Notes under the pieces: model-generated
Databases searched by the model: none
Seen by the model: the letters and a program-made list of their open reading frames with translations, nothing else
What the model was told of the DNA's origin: nothing
In this document: in pieces, positions 27,291-40,100 of the stretch
Numbering within the stretch: position 1 is the stretch's first letter
Layout of the letters: every line of letters begins with the position of its first letter
Made by a program: the position numbers and the translations under genes
NCBI GenBank assembly: GCA_965240325.2
Contig: OZ251227.1
Coordinates: 2,976,001 to 3,040,000 of the forward strand
DNA: 64,000 nt
Source of the DNA: Rebecca billardiae RCC1528
Taxonomy: Eukaryota > Haptophyta
Direction of reading: 5' to 3'

Positions 27291-29888
27291 ATGGGGGAGG
27301 CGCTGAACAGCAAGCGTCCGCGCTGCCAGATCGTGCAGCTCAATGTGAGCGGGCGCCACGTTGACGTCGCGCACTCGACGCTCGTCCAAGCCCCCTACTT
27401 CGCAGAGCGGCTCGGAGGGGACGACGCGGCCGACGGCCTCCGGATGTTTGTCGACCGCGACCCCGACACGTTTGCGCTCATCCTCAAGTACCTGAGGGGG
27501 GGGCGAACATCGAGCGCGCTCGCGCTCGATGTGCTGTCGGAGCAGCAGCGCGTCGATCTGCTCTGCGACGCCCAACACTACGGCCTCGCAGCCCTCGCGG
27601 ACGAGCTGCGTGCGCTCAGGTTGCGCGGCGCGCCAGCCGTCGCGCCAGCCGCCGCGCGCGGCTCGTCGGTGACGCCGGGCGACATCGTCCGACTGAACGT
27701 GGGCGGGCGCCACTTCGACACGACGCGCGCCACTCTGCTGGGCCCGCTCACCTCGGGCGCCTCGGTCTTCCGCCGCCTGCTCGACGGCCTGCACCACAGC
27801 GCGGGCGCGAGGCGCGACGAGTCGGGTCGCATCTTCATCGACCGCGACGGCGAGAGCTTTGCGCTCGTGCTCAAGCACCTTCGCAGCATGCTCGAGCTCG
27901 AGACGCTGAGCACGCAGCAGCGCGCGGAGCTACTCAGCGACGCCGACTTCTACGGGCTGACGGAGCTCGCCATCCGGCTGCACGCGCTCGCCGAGCCCGA
28001 GTCTGCCGAGCGCGCCATGCTGGCCGCGCTCTCCGACTCGGACCGCGCGATCCGCGCGCAGGGCAGCGCGCTCTACGCGGCGCTCAAGGCGGGGCCGGTG
28101 GTGGCGCCGAGCGCGCCGGAGGAGGCCGACGCCGCTCTGATCGACGTGCTCGCCCAGCCCGACGCCTTTGCGTACGACGGCACGCCCACCTCGCCCGCCG
28201 CGCCGCTCCTGCTGCCGAGCGCGAGCGCGGCGCAGCGGTGCATCGAGCGCGCGCCCGGCGACGGCCTGCGCTGCGAGGACGCCGCCTCCTTCCTCGCGCG
28301 GCTCCGCGCGTTCGCCGGGTTCGCGCTGCTGGACGGGCTGGACATGACCGACCTCGTGGTCGCGGGCGGCTCCGTCCTCCTCGCGCTCTGCGCGCACGCG
28401 CGCACGCACTCCGACTGGCTCGGCGTGGACCCGAGCGCGGACATCGACCTGTTTGTGGTCACGGACGACGAGGAGCGCGCGCGCGCCGCGTACAGGCGCG
28501 TGCGCGCGCACCTGGTGCGCGCGCTGTCCGGCGCCGAGCGCGACAGGGCGGCCGCCAAGCTCGAGGCCGCCACCGCCCAGCTCGCGCACGCGGACCACGT
28601 GCTCGGCGCCGTCATGGCGGCCGAGGACGCCTTCGCCGCCGACGACGCGGAGGAGGCGTTCCTCGACGCGCGCGCCGCGGTCTTCCGGGCGCAGCGCGAG
28701 CTGGACGCCGCGACCGAGGGGGCGGAGCGCGAGATCCTCGTGGTGCGCAGCCGGTTGGCCCTGACGTTCTACGCGGGGTACCCCCGCCGCACCGTCCAGC
28801 TCGTGCTGCGCCGCCACCGCTCGGTCGGCGACCTGCTCTTCCGCTTCGACGTGGACGCGTGCCAGCTCGCGTACGACGGCGCGCGCGTGCTCGCGACGCC
28901 CGCGGCGCGGCGCGCGCTCACGAGCGGCGTGCTCTTCGCCGACCCGGAGCGCACGTCGAGCGCGTACGAGGCGCGGATGATTAAGTACGCCAAGCGCGGC
29001 TTCGCCATCGCGCTGCCCGGTGTCGACCTCAGCCGCATCGACCCGCGCTGGCTCTCCGGCTGCTTTGTGCGCACGCACGGCCGCCAGCTGCGGCGCGCGG
29101 AGCTCGCGTTCGCGCCGAGCGGCCGGGTGCCGTCCGTCCGCCTCGCGCCCGGCGAGATCAGGCGGCTGCCCAAGCTGCTCGTGCTCGGCTCGCTGCGCGA
29201 CCCGCCGCCGCATGAGCGCACCGTCTCGTCCACCGCCTCGTCCACCGCCGCCCCCTCCGGCTTCGACGCGTGGCGCGCGTGGGCGGAGCGGCTGCCGCTG
29301 CTCGCCTCGGAGCGCGACGAGGAGGAGCCCAAGGGCGGAGGGCCTGCGCTCGTGCAGGGCCGCACCTACCTGATCAACCTGCCTCGGCTGGAGAAGGCGC
29401 TCGACCCGGAGTGCCGCGCGGAGCCAGGCCGTCAGCTCGAGACCGACCGCCTCTGGAACCAGCCGACGCCGCCGCACCCGCCCCCGCCCTGGGCGCACGT
29501 GAGTTCATGCTTCCCCGGCCACGCGGGGGACGACGCTGCGATGACGGGCGATGCCGAGTACTCGACCGTGCTGCTGCCGTTCCACGAGGGCCTGGATGCG
29601 CGGGGCGCGCGCTCGAGGCTCGACAAGCTCGAGAAGGCGCGCATCGTGATGCGCACGCCCAAGCTCTTCTGCTACGACCTCGCGCGCGCCCGCGCGGGTG
29701 CGGCCGAGCTCCTCCTCCCACACGTCGACGACTCGTTCCTGCTGCACTCGAGCCACGCGCCAGGCGTCGACGACGTCTCGCCGTCCGAGCTGACGCGGCA
29801 CGTCGAGCTGGCGAGCGCGACGTGCGACGGGCCGTGGTTCCGACGCCAGTCCGCACAGGGCTGGTTTGATGGCGTGCACAGCAGATGA
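27291..29888 (+). CDS. Double BTB (KCTD/T1-type) protein with nucleotidyltransferase-like domain
   Basis: 865 residues, intronless, from ATG 27291. BTB 1 (about 12-95) has QIVQLNVSGRHVDV and MFVDRDPDTFALILKYLRGG. BTB 2 (about 132-235) has DIVRLNVGGRHFDTTRATLL and IFIDRDGESFALVLKHLR. Both match the tetramerisation-type BTB of KCTD and Kv-channel proteins. From about 354, VVAGGSVLLALC and SADIDLFVV form the glycine pair and DxD layout of polymerase-beta-type nucleotidyltransferases. FRFDVDACQLAYDG, then MIKYAKRGFAIALPGVD, resemble proteins I associate with giant DNA viruses and protists. A Pro-rich linker follows, then a C-terminal region of unknown type. Role unknown; a ubiquitin-ligase adaptor or a nucleotide-transfer enzyme are both possible. 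Confidence 0.85.
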   Translation: MGEALNSKRPRCQIVQLNVSGRHVDVAHSTLVQAPYFAERLGGDDAADGLRMFVDRDPDTFALILKYLRGGRTSSALALDVLSEQQRVDLLCDAQHYGLAALADELRALRLRGAPAVAPAAARGSSVTPGDIVRLNVGGRHFDTTRATLLGPLTSGASVFRRLLDGLHHSAGARRDESGRIFIDRDGESFALVLKHLRSMLELETLSTQQRAELLSDADFYGLTELAIRLHALAEPESAERAMLAALSDSDRAIRAQGSALYAALKAGPVVAPSAPEEADAALIDVLAQPDAFAYDGTPTSPAAPLLLPSASAAQRCIERAPGDGLRCEDAASFLARLRAFAGFALLDGLDMTDLVVAGGSVLLALCAHARTHSDWLGVDPSADIDLFVVTDDEERARAAYRRVRAHLVRALSGAERDRAAAKLEAATAQLAHADHVLGAVMAAEDAFAADDAEEAFLDARAAVFRAQRELDAATEGAEREILVVRSRLALTFYAGYPRRTVQLVLRRHRSVGDLLFRFDVDACQLAYDGARVLATPAARRALTSGVLFADPERTSSAYEARMIKYAKRGFAIALPGVDLSRIDPRWLSGCFVRTHGRQLRRAELAFAPSGRVPSVRLAPGEIRRLPKLLVLGSLRDPPPHERTVSSTASSTAAPSGFDAWRAWAERLPLLASERDEEEPKGGGPALVQGRTYLINLPRLEKALDPECRAEPGRQLETDRLWNQPTPPHPPPPWAHVSSCFPGHAGDDAAMTGDAEYSTVLLPFHEGLDARGARSRLDKLEKARIVMRTPKLFCYDLARARAGAAELLLPHVDDSFLLHSSHAPGVDDVSPSELTRHVELASATCDGPWFRRQSAQGWFDGVHSR

Positions 29889-30545
29889 GCATGGCGGAGC
29901 GCTCGTTGGAACTTGAGCGGGGATGGAACTTGACCCCGCATTTCCCAGCGAAGTGCGCCATCTCGGCGGGGCTGGCACGCTCGGCACACGCTCCTGAGCG
30001 CTCGCTTCGCGGTGCGGCAGGCCTTGGGTAGACCAGGCAGACATGTCGCGACCGCATTACCGGGCCATGCGCGCACCACATCCGCGCTACATGGCCTACT
30101 GCGCGCTGGACGACTGACTGAGCCAGTCAATGCCGGACCCACTGCATTCCACTGCTGCCCCGCATGCACCCCGAGTCGCCTTCAGAGGGCGTCGACAAGC
30201 GCAGACCAGGCACGCGGGAGTTCGACCAACTCGTGTCGTACTTTCTTGCTCACAAATGCAACTGCACCAGCGGCGAGGTCGCAAGGCGGCAAGCCGAACC
30301 TTGACCAGCCGTGGAACTTGAGCTGGTCGGCAGCATGAACCGCACCGCTGTCCGCTGGCGCTTGCTTGGCACCGGATCAAGTTAGCAGCGTGCGAGGAGG
30401 AGGCGCGGTGCGCGTCTGCGGCTGGCGAGAGGCGTCGTCCGGACCGTGCCGTTCGCGGCCGCGCCCGCGCGCTTCCCGCCGGAGTCCCGCCCCGGGTCCC
30501 GCCGCCGCGGGCCCCGTGGCTATGTTATTGGGCCGCGCGGGGCTC
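29889..30545. other. Intergenic before the repeat arrays
   Basis: No supported gene. GGAACTTGAGC occurs at about 29909 and again at 30312. From 30400 the sequence becomes GC-rich and merges into the tandem repeats. Confidence 0.4.
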
Positions 30546-31134
30546 GGAATGGCTGGCGCTGCTGAGACGAGTTGCTAGGCACGGCCTTTGAGCGGACGCT
30601 TGACGGGGCAGCCCATCGTGACGTCGTCGCTTGATGAGCACCAGCGTACCTCAATGCCCTGCGCCTCATCGCTGCGGGCGTGGAGATCCGAGATGCGCGA
30701 CGAGCTGTGGCTGCCGGGCGGTCTCGGAATGGCTGGCGCTGCTTGAGACGAGTTGTTGGGCACGGCCTTTGAGCGGACGCTTGACGGGGCAGCCCATCGC
30801 AACGTCGTCGCGCGATGAGCACCAGCGTGGCTCAATGCCCTGCGCCTCCTCGCTGTGGGCGTGGAGATGCGCGACAAGCTGTGGCTGCAGGGCGGTCTCG
30901 GAATGGCCGCCGCGCGGTCTCTGAATGGCCGCCGCGCGGTCTCGGAATGGCTGGCGCTGCTGAGACGAGCTGTTGGGCACAGCCTATGGGCGGTCGCGAG
31001 CACTTGGCGAGGCAGCCCATCGCGCCGACGTCAGCCGATGAGCACCAGCGTGGCTCAATGCCCTGCGCCTCCTCGCTGCGGGCGTGGAGATGCGCGACGA
31101 GATGTGGCCGCCGTGCGGTCTCGGAATCGCTGCG
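30546..31134. repeat. Tandem repeat B, three diverged copies of about 180-220 bases
   Basis: Copies begin near 30546, 30727 and 30946, each with GGAATGGCTGGCGCTGCT, then GAGACGAG, GGGCACGGCC, GAGCACCAGCGT, CAATGCCCTGCGCCTC and GGCGTGGAGAT. Copy 2 carries an internal triplication of CGGTCTCGGAATGGC-like sequence. The third copy runs directly into the 218-base satellite with no spacer, and the last CGGTCTCGGAATCGCTGCG joins GCTCGCCCGTCGGG of repeat A. Confidence 0.8.
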
Positions 31135-34100
31135 GCTCGCCCGTCGGGCTGCTGCGCCGCAACACGAGCGCGGAGCGCAAGCCCGCGCCACGCACGGATG
31201 CCCCCAGGCCCAGCGCGAGTGCGCACGCCACCCAAACGCGACTCCGACCACCTCGCGCCGCGATGAGGGCCGAGCGCGCCGCCCGGAGGGAACTCCGGAG
31301 GGAACTCCGGAGGGAACTCCGGAGGGAAGTGCGCCCGAAACGAGCCTCGGAGGGATCTCATGCCGCTCGCCCGTCGGGCTGCTGCGCCGCAACACGAGCG
31401 CCGAGCGCGAGCCCGCGCCGCACACGGATGCCCCCAGGCCCAGCGCGAGTGCGCAGGCCGCCCAAACGCGACTCCGACCACCTCGCGCCGCGATGAGAGC
31501 CGAGCGCGCCGCCCGGAGGGAACTCCGGAGGGAACTCCGGAGGGAACTCCGGAGGGAAGTGCGCCCGAAACGAGCCTCGGAGGGATCTCATGCCGCTCGC
31601 CCGTCGGGCTGCTGCGCCGCAACACGAGCGCCGAGCGCGAGCCCGCGCCGCACACGGATGCCCCCAGGCCCAGCGCGAGTGCGCACGCCGCCCAAACGCG
31701 ACTCCGACCACCTCGCGCCGCGATGAGAGCCGAGCGCGCCGCCCGGAGGGAACTCCGCGAGCCCGCGCCGCACACGGATGCCCCCAGGCCCAGCGCGAGT
31801 GCGCACGCCGCCCAAACGCGACTCCGACCACCTCGCGCCGCGATGAGAGCCGAGCGCGCCGCCCGGAGGGAACTCCGGAGGGAACTCCGGAGGGAAGTGC
31901 GCCCGAAACGAGCCTCGGAGGGATCTCATGCCGCTCGCCCGTCGGGCTGCTGCGCCGCAACACGAGCGCGGAGCGCGAGCCCGCGCCGCACACGGATGCC
32001 CCCAGGCCCAGCGCGAGTGCGCACGCCGCCCAAACGCGACTCCGACCACCTCGCGCCGCGATGAGAGCCGAGCGCGCCGCCCGGAGGGAACTCCGGAGGG
32101 AACTCCGGAGGGAAGTGCGCCCGAAACGAGCCTCGGAGGGATCTCATGCCGCTCGCCCGTCGGGCTGCTGCGCCGCAACACGAGCGCGGAGCGCGAGCCC
32201 GCGCCGCACACGGATGCCCCCAGGCCCAGCGCGAGTGCGCACGCCGCCCAAACGCGACTCCGACCACCTCGCGCCGCGATGAGAGCCGAGCGCGCCGCCC
32301 GGAGGGAACTCCGGAGGGAACTCCGGAGGGAAGTGCGCCCGAAACGAGCCTCGGAGGGATCTCATGCCGCTCGCCCGTCGGGCTGCTGCGCCGCAACACG
32401 AGCGCTCAGCGCGAGCCCGCGCCGCGCACGGATGCCCCCAGGCCCAGCGCGAGTGCGCACGCCGCCCAAACGCGACTCCGACCACCTCGCGCCGCGATGA
32501 GAGCCGAGCGCGCCGCCCGGAGGGAACTCCGGAGGGAACTCCGGAGGGAAGTGCGCCCGAAACGAGCCTCGGAGGGATCTCATGCCGCTCGCCCGTCGGG
32601 CTGCTGCGCCGCAACACGAGCGCTCAGCGCGAGCCCGCGCCGCGCACGGATGCCCCCAGGCCCAGCGCGAGTGCGCACGCCGCCCAAACGCGACTCCGAC
32701 CACCTCGCGCCGCGATGAGAGCCGAGCGCGCCGCCCGGAGGGAACTCCGGAGGGAACTCCGGAGGGAAGTGCGCCCGAAACGAGCCTCGGAGGGATCTCA
32801 TGCCGCTCGCCCGTCGGGCTGCTGCGCCGCAACACGAGCGCTCAGCGCGAGCCCGCGCCGCGCACGGATGCCCCCAGGCCCAGCGCGAGTGCGCACGCCG
32901 CCCAAACGCGACTCCGACCACCTCGCGCCGCGATGAGAGCCGAGCGCGCCGCCCGGAGGGAACTCCGGAGGGAACTCCGGAGGGAAGTGCGCCCGAAACG
33001 AGCCTCGGAGGGATCTCATGCCGCTCGCCCGTCGGGCTGCTGCGCCGCAACACGAGCGCGGAGCGCGAGCCCGCGCCGCACACGGATGCCCCCAGGCCCA
33101 GCGCGAGTGCGCACGCCGCCCAAACGCGACTCCGACCACCTCGCGCCGCGATGAGAGCCGAGCGCGCCGCCCGGAGGGAACTCCGGAGGGAACTCCGGAG
33201 GGAAGTGCGCCCGAAACGAGCCTCGGAGGGATCTCATGCCGCTCGCCCGTCGGGCTGCTGCGCCGCAACACGAGCGCGGAGCGCGAGCCCGCGCCGCACA
33301 CGGATGCCCCCAGGCCCAGCGCGAGTGCGCACGCCGCCCAAACGCGACTCCGACCACCTCGCGCCGCGATGAGAGCCGAGCGCGCCGCCCGGAGGGAACT
33401 CCGGAGGGAACTCCGGAGGGAAGTGCGCCCGAAACGAGCCTCGGAGGGATCTCATGCCGCTCGCCCGTCGGGCTGCTGCGCCGCAACACGAGCGCGGAGC
33501 GCGAGCCCGCGCCGCACACGGATGCCCCCAGGCCCAGCGCGAGTGCGCACGCCGCCCAAACGCGACTCCGACCACCTCGCGCCGCGATGAGAGCCGAGCG
33601 CGCCGCCCGGAGGGAACTCCGGAGGGAACTCCGGAGGGAAGTGCGCCCGAAACGAGCCTCGGAGGGATCTCATGCCGATCGCCCGTCGGGCTGCTGCGCC
33701 GCAACACGAGCGCTCAGCGCGAGCCCGCGCCGCACACGGATGCCCCCAGGCCCAGCGCGAGTGCGCACGCCGCCCAAACGCGACTCCGACCACCTCGCGC
33801 CGCGATGAGAGCCGAGCGCGCCGCCCGGAGGGAACTCCGGAGGGAACTCCGGAGGGAAGTGCGCCCGAAACGAGCCTCGGAGGGATCTCATGCCGCTCGC
33901 CCGTCGGGCTGCTGCGCCGCAACACGAGCGCTCAGCGCGAGCCCGCGCCGCGCACGGATGCCCCCAGGCCCAGCGCGAGTGCGCACGCCGCCCAAACGCG
34001 ACTCCGACCACCTCGCGCCGCGATGAGAGCCGAGCGCGCCGCCCGGAGGGAACTCCGGAGGGAACTCCGGAGGGAAGTGCGCCCGAAACGAGCCTCGGAG

Positions 34101-37100
34101 GGATCTCATGCCGCTCGCCCGTCGGGCTGCTGCGCCGCAACACGAGCGCTCAGCGCGAGCCCGCGCCGCGCACGGATGCCCCCAGGCCCAGCGCGAGTGC
34201 GCACGCCGCCCAAACGCGACTCCGACCACCTCGCGCCGCGATGAGAGCCGAGCGCGCCGCCCGGAGGGAACTCCGGAGGGAACTCCGGAGGGAACTCCGG
34301 AGGGAAGTGCGCCCGAAACGAGCCTCGGAGGGATCTCATGCCGCTCGCCCGTCGGGCTGCTGCGCCGCAACACGAGCGCGGAGCGCGAGCCCGCGCCGCA
34401 CACGGATGCCCCCAGGCCCAGCGCGAGTGCGCACGCCGCCCAAACGCGACTCCGACCACCTCGCGCCGCGATGAGAGCCGAGCGCGCCGCCCGGAGGGAA
34501 CTCCGGAGGGAACTCCGGAGGGAAGTGCGCCCGAAACGAGCCTCGGAGGGATCTCATGCCGCTCGCCCGTCGGGCTGCTGCGCCGCAACACGAGCGCTCA
34601 GCGCGAGCCCGCGCCGCGCACGGATGCCCCCAGGCCCAGCGCGAGTGCGCACGCCGCCCAAACGCGACTCCGGCCACCTCGCGCCGCGATGAGAGCCGAG
34701 CGCGCCGCCCGGAGGGAACTCCGGAGGGAACTCCGGAGGGAAGTGCGCCCGAAACGAGCCTCGGAGGGATCTCATGCCGCTCGCCCGTCGGGCTGCTGCG
34801 CCGCAACACGAGCGCTCAGCGCGAGCCCGCGCCGCGCACGGATGCCCCCAGGCCCAGCGCGAGTGCGCACGCCGCCCAAACGCGACTCCGACCACCTCGC
34901 GCCGCGATGAGAGCCGAGCGCGCCGCCCGGAGGGAACTCCGGAGGGAACTCCGGAGGGAAGTGCGCCCGAAACGAGCCTCGGAGGGATCTCATGCCGCTC
35001 GCCCGTCGGGCTGCTGCGCCGCAACACGAGCGCTCAGCGCGAGCCCGCGCCGCGCACGGATGCCCCCAGGCCCAGCGCGAGTGCGCACGCCGCCCAAACG
35101 CGACTCCGACCACCTCGCGCCGCGATGAGAGCCGAGCGCGCCGCCCGGAGGGAACTCCGGAGGGAACTCCGGAGGGAAGTGCGCCCGAAACGAGCCTCGG
35201 AGGGATCTCATGCCGCTCGCCCGTCGGGCTGCTGCGCCGCAACACGAGCGCGGAGCGCGAGCCCGCGCCGCACACGGATGCCCCCAGGCCCAGCGCGAGT
35301 GCGCACGCCGCCCAAACGCGACTCCGACCACCTCGCGCCGCGATGAGAGCCGAGCGCGCCGCCCGGAGGGAACTCCGGAGGGAACTCCGGAGGGAAGTGC
35401 GCCCGAAACGAGCCTCGGAGGGATCTCATGCCGCTCGCCCGTCGGGCTGCTGCGCCGCAACACGAGCGCGGAGCGCGAGCCCGCGCCGCACACGGATGCC
35501 CCCAGGCCCAGCGCGAGTGCGCACGCCGCCCAAACGCGACTCCGACCACCTCGCGCCGCGATGAGAGCCGAGCGCGCCGCCCGGAGGGAACTCCGGAGGG
35601 AACTCCGGAGGGAAGTGCGCCCGAAACGAGCCTCGGAGGGATCTCATGCCGCTCGCCCGTCGGGCTGCTGCGCCGCAACACGAGCGCGGAGCGCGAGCCC
35701 GCGCCGCACACGGATGCCCCCAGGCCCAGCGCGAGTGCGCACGCCGCCCAAACGCGACTCCGACCACCTCGCGCCGCGATGAGAGCCGAGCGCGCCGCCC
35801 GGAGGGAACTCCGGAGGGAACTCCGGAGGGAAGTGCGCCCGAAACGAGCCTCGGAGGGATCTCATGCCGATCGCCCGTCGGGCTGCTGCGCCGCAACACG
35901 AGCGCTCAGCGCGAGCCCGCGCCGCACACGGATGCCCCCAGGCCCAGCGCGAGTGCGCACGCTGCCCAAACGCGACTCCGACCACCTCGCGCCGCGATGA
36001 GAGCCGAGCGCGCCGCCCGAAGGGAACTCCGGAGGGAACTCCGGAGGGAAGTGCGCCCGAAACGAGCCTCGGAGGGATCTCATGCCGCTCGCCCGTCGGG
36101 CTGCTGCGCCGCAACACGAGCGCTCAGCGCGAGCCCGCGCCGCGCACGGATGCCCCCAGGCCCAGCGCGAGTGCGCACGCCGCCCAAACGCGACTCCGAC
36201 CACCTCGCGCCGCGATGAGAGCCGAGCGCGCCGCCCGGAGGGAACTCCGGAGGGAACTCCGGAGGGAAGTGCGCCCGAAACGAGCCTCGGAGGGATCTCA
36301 TGCCGCTCGCCCGTCGGGCTGCTGCGCCGCAACACGAGCGCTCAGCGCGAGCCCGCGCCGCGCACGGATGCCCCCAGGCCCAGCGCGAGTGCGCACGCCG
36401 CCCAAACGCGACTCCGACCACCTCGCGCCGCGATGAGAGCCGAGCGCGCCGCCCGGAGGGAACTCCGGAGGGAACTCCGGAGGGAACTCCGGAGGGAAGT
36501 GCGCCCGAAACGAGCCTCGGAGGGATCTCATGCCGCTCGCCCGTCGGGCTGCTGCGCCGCAACACGAGCGCGGAGCGCGAGCCCGCGCCGCACACGGATG
36601 CCCCCAGGCCCAGCGCGAGTGCGCACGCCGCCCAAACGCGACTCCGACCACCTCGCGCCGCGATGAGAGCCGAGCGCGCCGCCCGGAGGGAACTCCGGAG
36701 GGAACTCCGGAGGGAAGTGCGCCCGAAACGAGCCTCGGAGGGATCTCATGCCGCTCGCCCGTCGGGCTGCTGCGCCGCAACACGAGCGCGGAGCGCGAGC
36801 CCGCGCCGCACACGGATGCCCCCAGGCCCAGCGCGAGTGCGCACGCCGCCCAAACGCGACTCCGACCACCTCGCGCCGCGATGAGAGCCGAGCGCGCCGC
36901 CCGGAGGGAACTCCGGAGGGAACTCCGGAGGGAACTCCGGAGGGAAGTGCGCCCGAAACGAGCCTCGGAGGGATCTCATGCCGCTCGCCCGTCGGGCTGC
37001 TGCGCCGCAACACGAGCGCGGAGCGCGAGCCCGCGCCGCACACGGATGCCCCCAGGCCCAGCGCGAGTGCGCACGCCGCCCAAACGCGACTCCGACCACC

Positions 37101-40100
37101 TCGCGCCGCGATGAGAGCCGAGCGCGCCGCCCGGAGGGAACTCCGGAGGGAACTCCGGAGGGAACTCCGGAGGGAAGTGCGCCCGAAACGAGCCTCGGAG
37201 GGATCTCATGCCGCTCGCCCGTCGGGCTGCTGCGCCGCAACACGAGCGCGGAGCGCGAGCCCGCGCCGCACACGGATGCCCCCAGGCCCAGCGCGAGTGC
37301 GCACGCCGCCCAAACGCGACTCCGACCACCTCGCGCCGCGATGAGAGCCGAGCGCGCCGCCCGGAGGGAACTCCGGAGGGAACTCCGGAGGGAAGTGCGC
37401 CCGAAACGAGCCTCGGAGGGATCTCATGCCGCTCGCCCGTCGGGCTGCTGCGCCGCAACACGAGCGCTCAGCGCGAGCCCGCGCCGCGCACGGATGCCCC
37501 CAGGCCCAGCGCGAGTGCGCACGCCGCCCAAACGCGACTCCGACCACCTCGCGCCGCGATGAGAGCCGAGCGCGCCGCCCGGAGGGAACTCCGGAGGGAA
37601 CTCCGGAGGGAAGTGCGCCCGAAACGAGCCTCGGAGGGATCTCATGCCGCTCGCCCGTCGGGCTGCTGCGCCGCAACACGAGCGCTCAGCGCGAGTCCGC
37701 GCCGCGCACGGATGCCCCCAGGCCCAGCGCGAGTGCGCACGCCGCCCAAACGCGACTCCGACCACCTCGCGCCGCGATGAGAGCCGAGCGCGCCGCCCGG
37801 AGGGAACTCCGGAGGGAACTCCGGAGGGAAGTGCGCCCGAAACGAGCCTCGGAGGGATCTCATGCCGCTCGCCCGTCGGGCTGCTGCGCCGCAACACGAG
37901 CGCTCAGCGCGAGCCCGCGCCGCGCACGGATGCCCCCAGGCCCAGCGCGAGTGCGCACGCCGCCCAAACGCGACTCCGACCACCTCGCGCCGCGATGAGA
38001 GCCGAGCGCGCCGCCCGGAGGGAACTCCGGAGGGAACTCCGGAGGGAAGTGCGCCCGAAACGAGCCTCGGAGGGATCTCATGCCGCTCGCCCGTCGGGCT
38101 GCTGCGCCGCAACACGAGCGCTCAGCGCGAGCCCGCGCCGCGCACGGATGCCCCCAGGCCCAGCGCGAGTGCGCACGCCGCCCAAACGCGACTCCGACCA
38201 CCTCGCGCCGCGATGAGAGCCGAGCGCGCCGCCCGGAGGGAACTCCGGAGGGAACTCCGGAGGGAAGTGCGCCCGAAACGAGCCTCGGAGGGATCTCATG
38301 CCGCTCGCCCGTCGGGCTGCTGCGCCGCAACACGAGCGCGGAGCGCGAGCCCGCGCCGCACACGGATGCCCCCAGGCCCAGCGCGAGTGCGCACGCCGCC
38401 CAAACGCGACTCCGACCACCTCGCGCCGCGATGAGAGCCGAGCGCGCCGCCCGGAGGGAACTCCGGAGGGAACTCCGGAGGGAAGTGCGCCCGAAACGAG
38501 CCTCGGAGGGATCTCATGCCGCTCGCCCGTCGGGCTGCTGCGCCGCAACACGAGCGCGGAGCGCGAGCCCGCGCCGCACACGGATGCCCCCAGGCCCAGC
38601 GCGAGTGCGCACGCCGCCCAAACGCGACTCCGACCACCTCGCGCCGCGATGAGAGCCGAGCGCGCCGCCCGGAGGGAACTCCGGAGGGAACTCCGGAGGG
38701 AAGTGCGCCCGAAACGAGCCTCGGAGGGATCTCATGCCGCTCGCCCGTCGGGCTGCTGCGCCGCAACACGAGCGCTCAGCGCGAGCCCGCGCCGCGCACG
38801 GATGCCCCCAGGCCCAGCGCGAGTGCGCACGCCGCCCAAACGCGACTCCGACCACCTCGCGCCGCGATGAGAGCCGAGCGCGCCGCCCGGAGGGAACTCC
38901 GGAGGGAACTCCGGAGGGAACTCCGGAGGGAAGTGCGCCCGAAACGAGCCTCGGAGGGATCTCATGCCGCTCGCCCGTCGGGCTGCTGCGCCGCAACACG
39001 AGCGCTCAGCGCGAGCCCGCGCCGCGCACGGATGCCCCCAGGCCCAGCGCGAGTGCGCACGCCGCCCAAACGCGACTCCGACCACCTCGCGCCGCGATGA
39101 GAGCCGAGCGCGCCGCCCGGAGGGAACTCCGGAGGGAACTCCGGAGGGAAGTGCGCCCGAAACGAGCCTCGGAGGGATCTCATGCCGCTCGCCCGTCGGG
39201 CTGCTGCGCCGCAACACGAGCGCTCAGCGCGAGCCCGCGCCGCACACGGATGCCCCCAGGCCCAGCGCGAGTGCGCACGCCGCCCAAACGCGACTCCGAC
39301 CACCTCGCGCCGCGATGAGAGCCGAGCGCGCCGCCCGGAGGGAACTCCGGAGGGAACTCCGGAGGGAAGTGCGCCCGAAACGAGCCTCGGAGGGATCTCA
39401 TGCCGCTCGCCCGTCGGGCTGCTGCGCCGCAACACGAGCGCTCAGCGCGAGCCCGCGCCGCACACGGATGCCCCCAGGCCCAGCGCGAGTGCGCACGCCG
39501 CCCAAACGCGACTCCGACCACCTCGCGCCGCGATGAGAGCCGAGCGCGCCGCCCGAAGGGAACTCCGGAGGGAACTCCGGAGGGAAGTGCGCCCGAAACG
39601 AGCCTCGGAGGGATCTCATGCCGCTCGCCCGTCGGGCTGCTGCGCCGCAACACGAGCGCTCAGCGCGAGCCCGCGCCGCACACGGATGCCCCCAGGCCCA
39701 GCGCGAGTGCGCACGCCGCCCAAACGCGACTCCGACCACCTCGCGCCGCGATGAGAGCCGAGCACGCCGCCCGAAGGGAACTCCGGAGGGAACTCCGGAG
39801 GGAAGTGCGCCCGAAACGAGCCTCGGAGGGATCTCATGCCGCTCGCCCGTCGGGCTGCTGCGCCGCAACACGAGCGCGAAGCGCGAGCCCGCGCCGCGCA
39901 CGGATGCCCCCAGGCCCAGCGCGAGTGCGCACGCCGCCCAAACGCGACTCCGACCACCTCGCGCCGCGATGAGAGCCGAGCGCGCCGCCCGGAGGGAACT
40001 CCGGAGGGAACTCCGGAGGGAAGTGCGCCCGAAACGAGCCTCGGAGGGATCTCATGCCGCTCGCCCGTCGGGCTGCTGCGCCGCAACACGAGCGCTCAGC

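Noticed and set aside
27930-29498. 522-codon minus-strand frame
   Set aside because: Antisense shadow of the BTB/nucleotidyltransferase gene, Arg/Glu/Val-rich with no domain.
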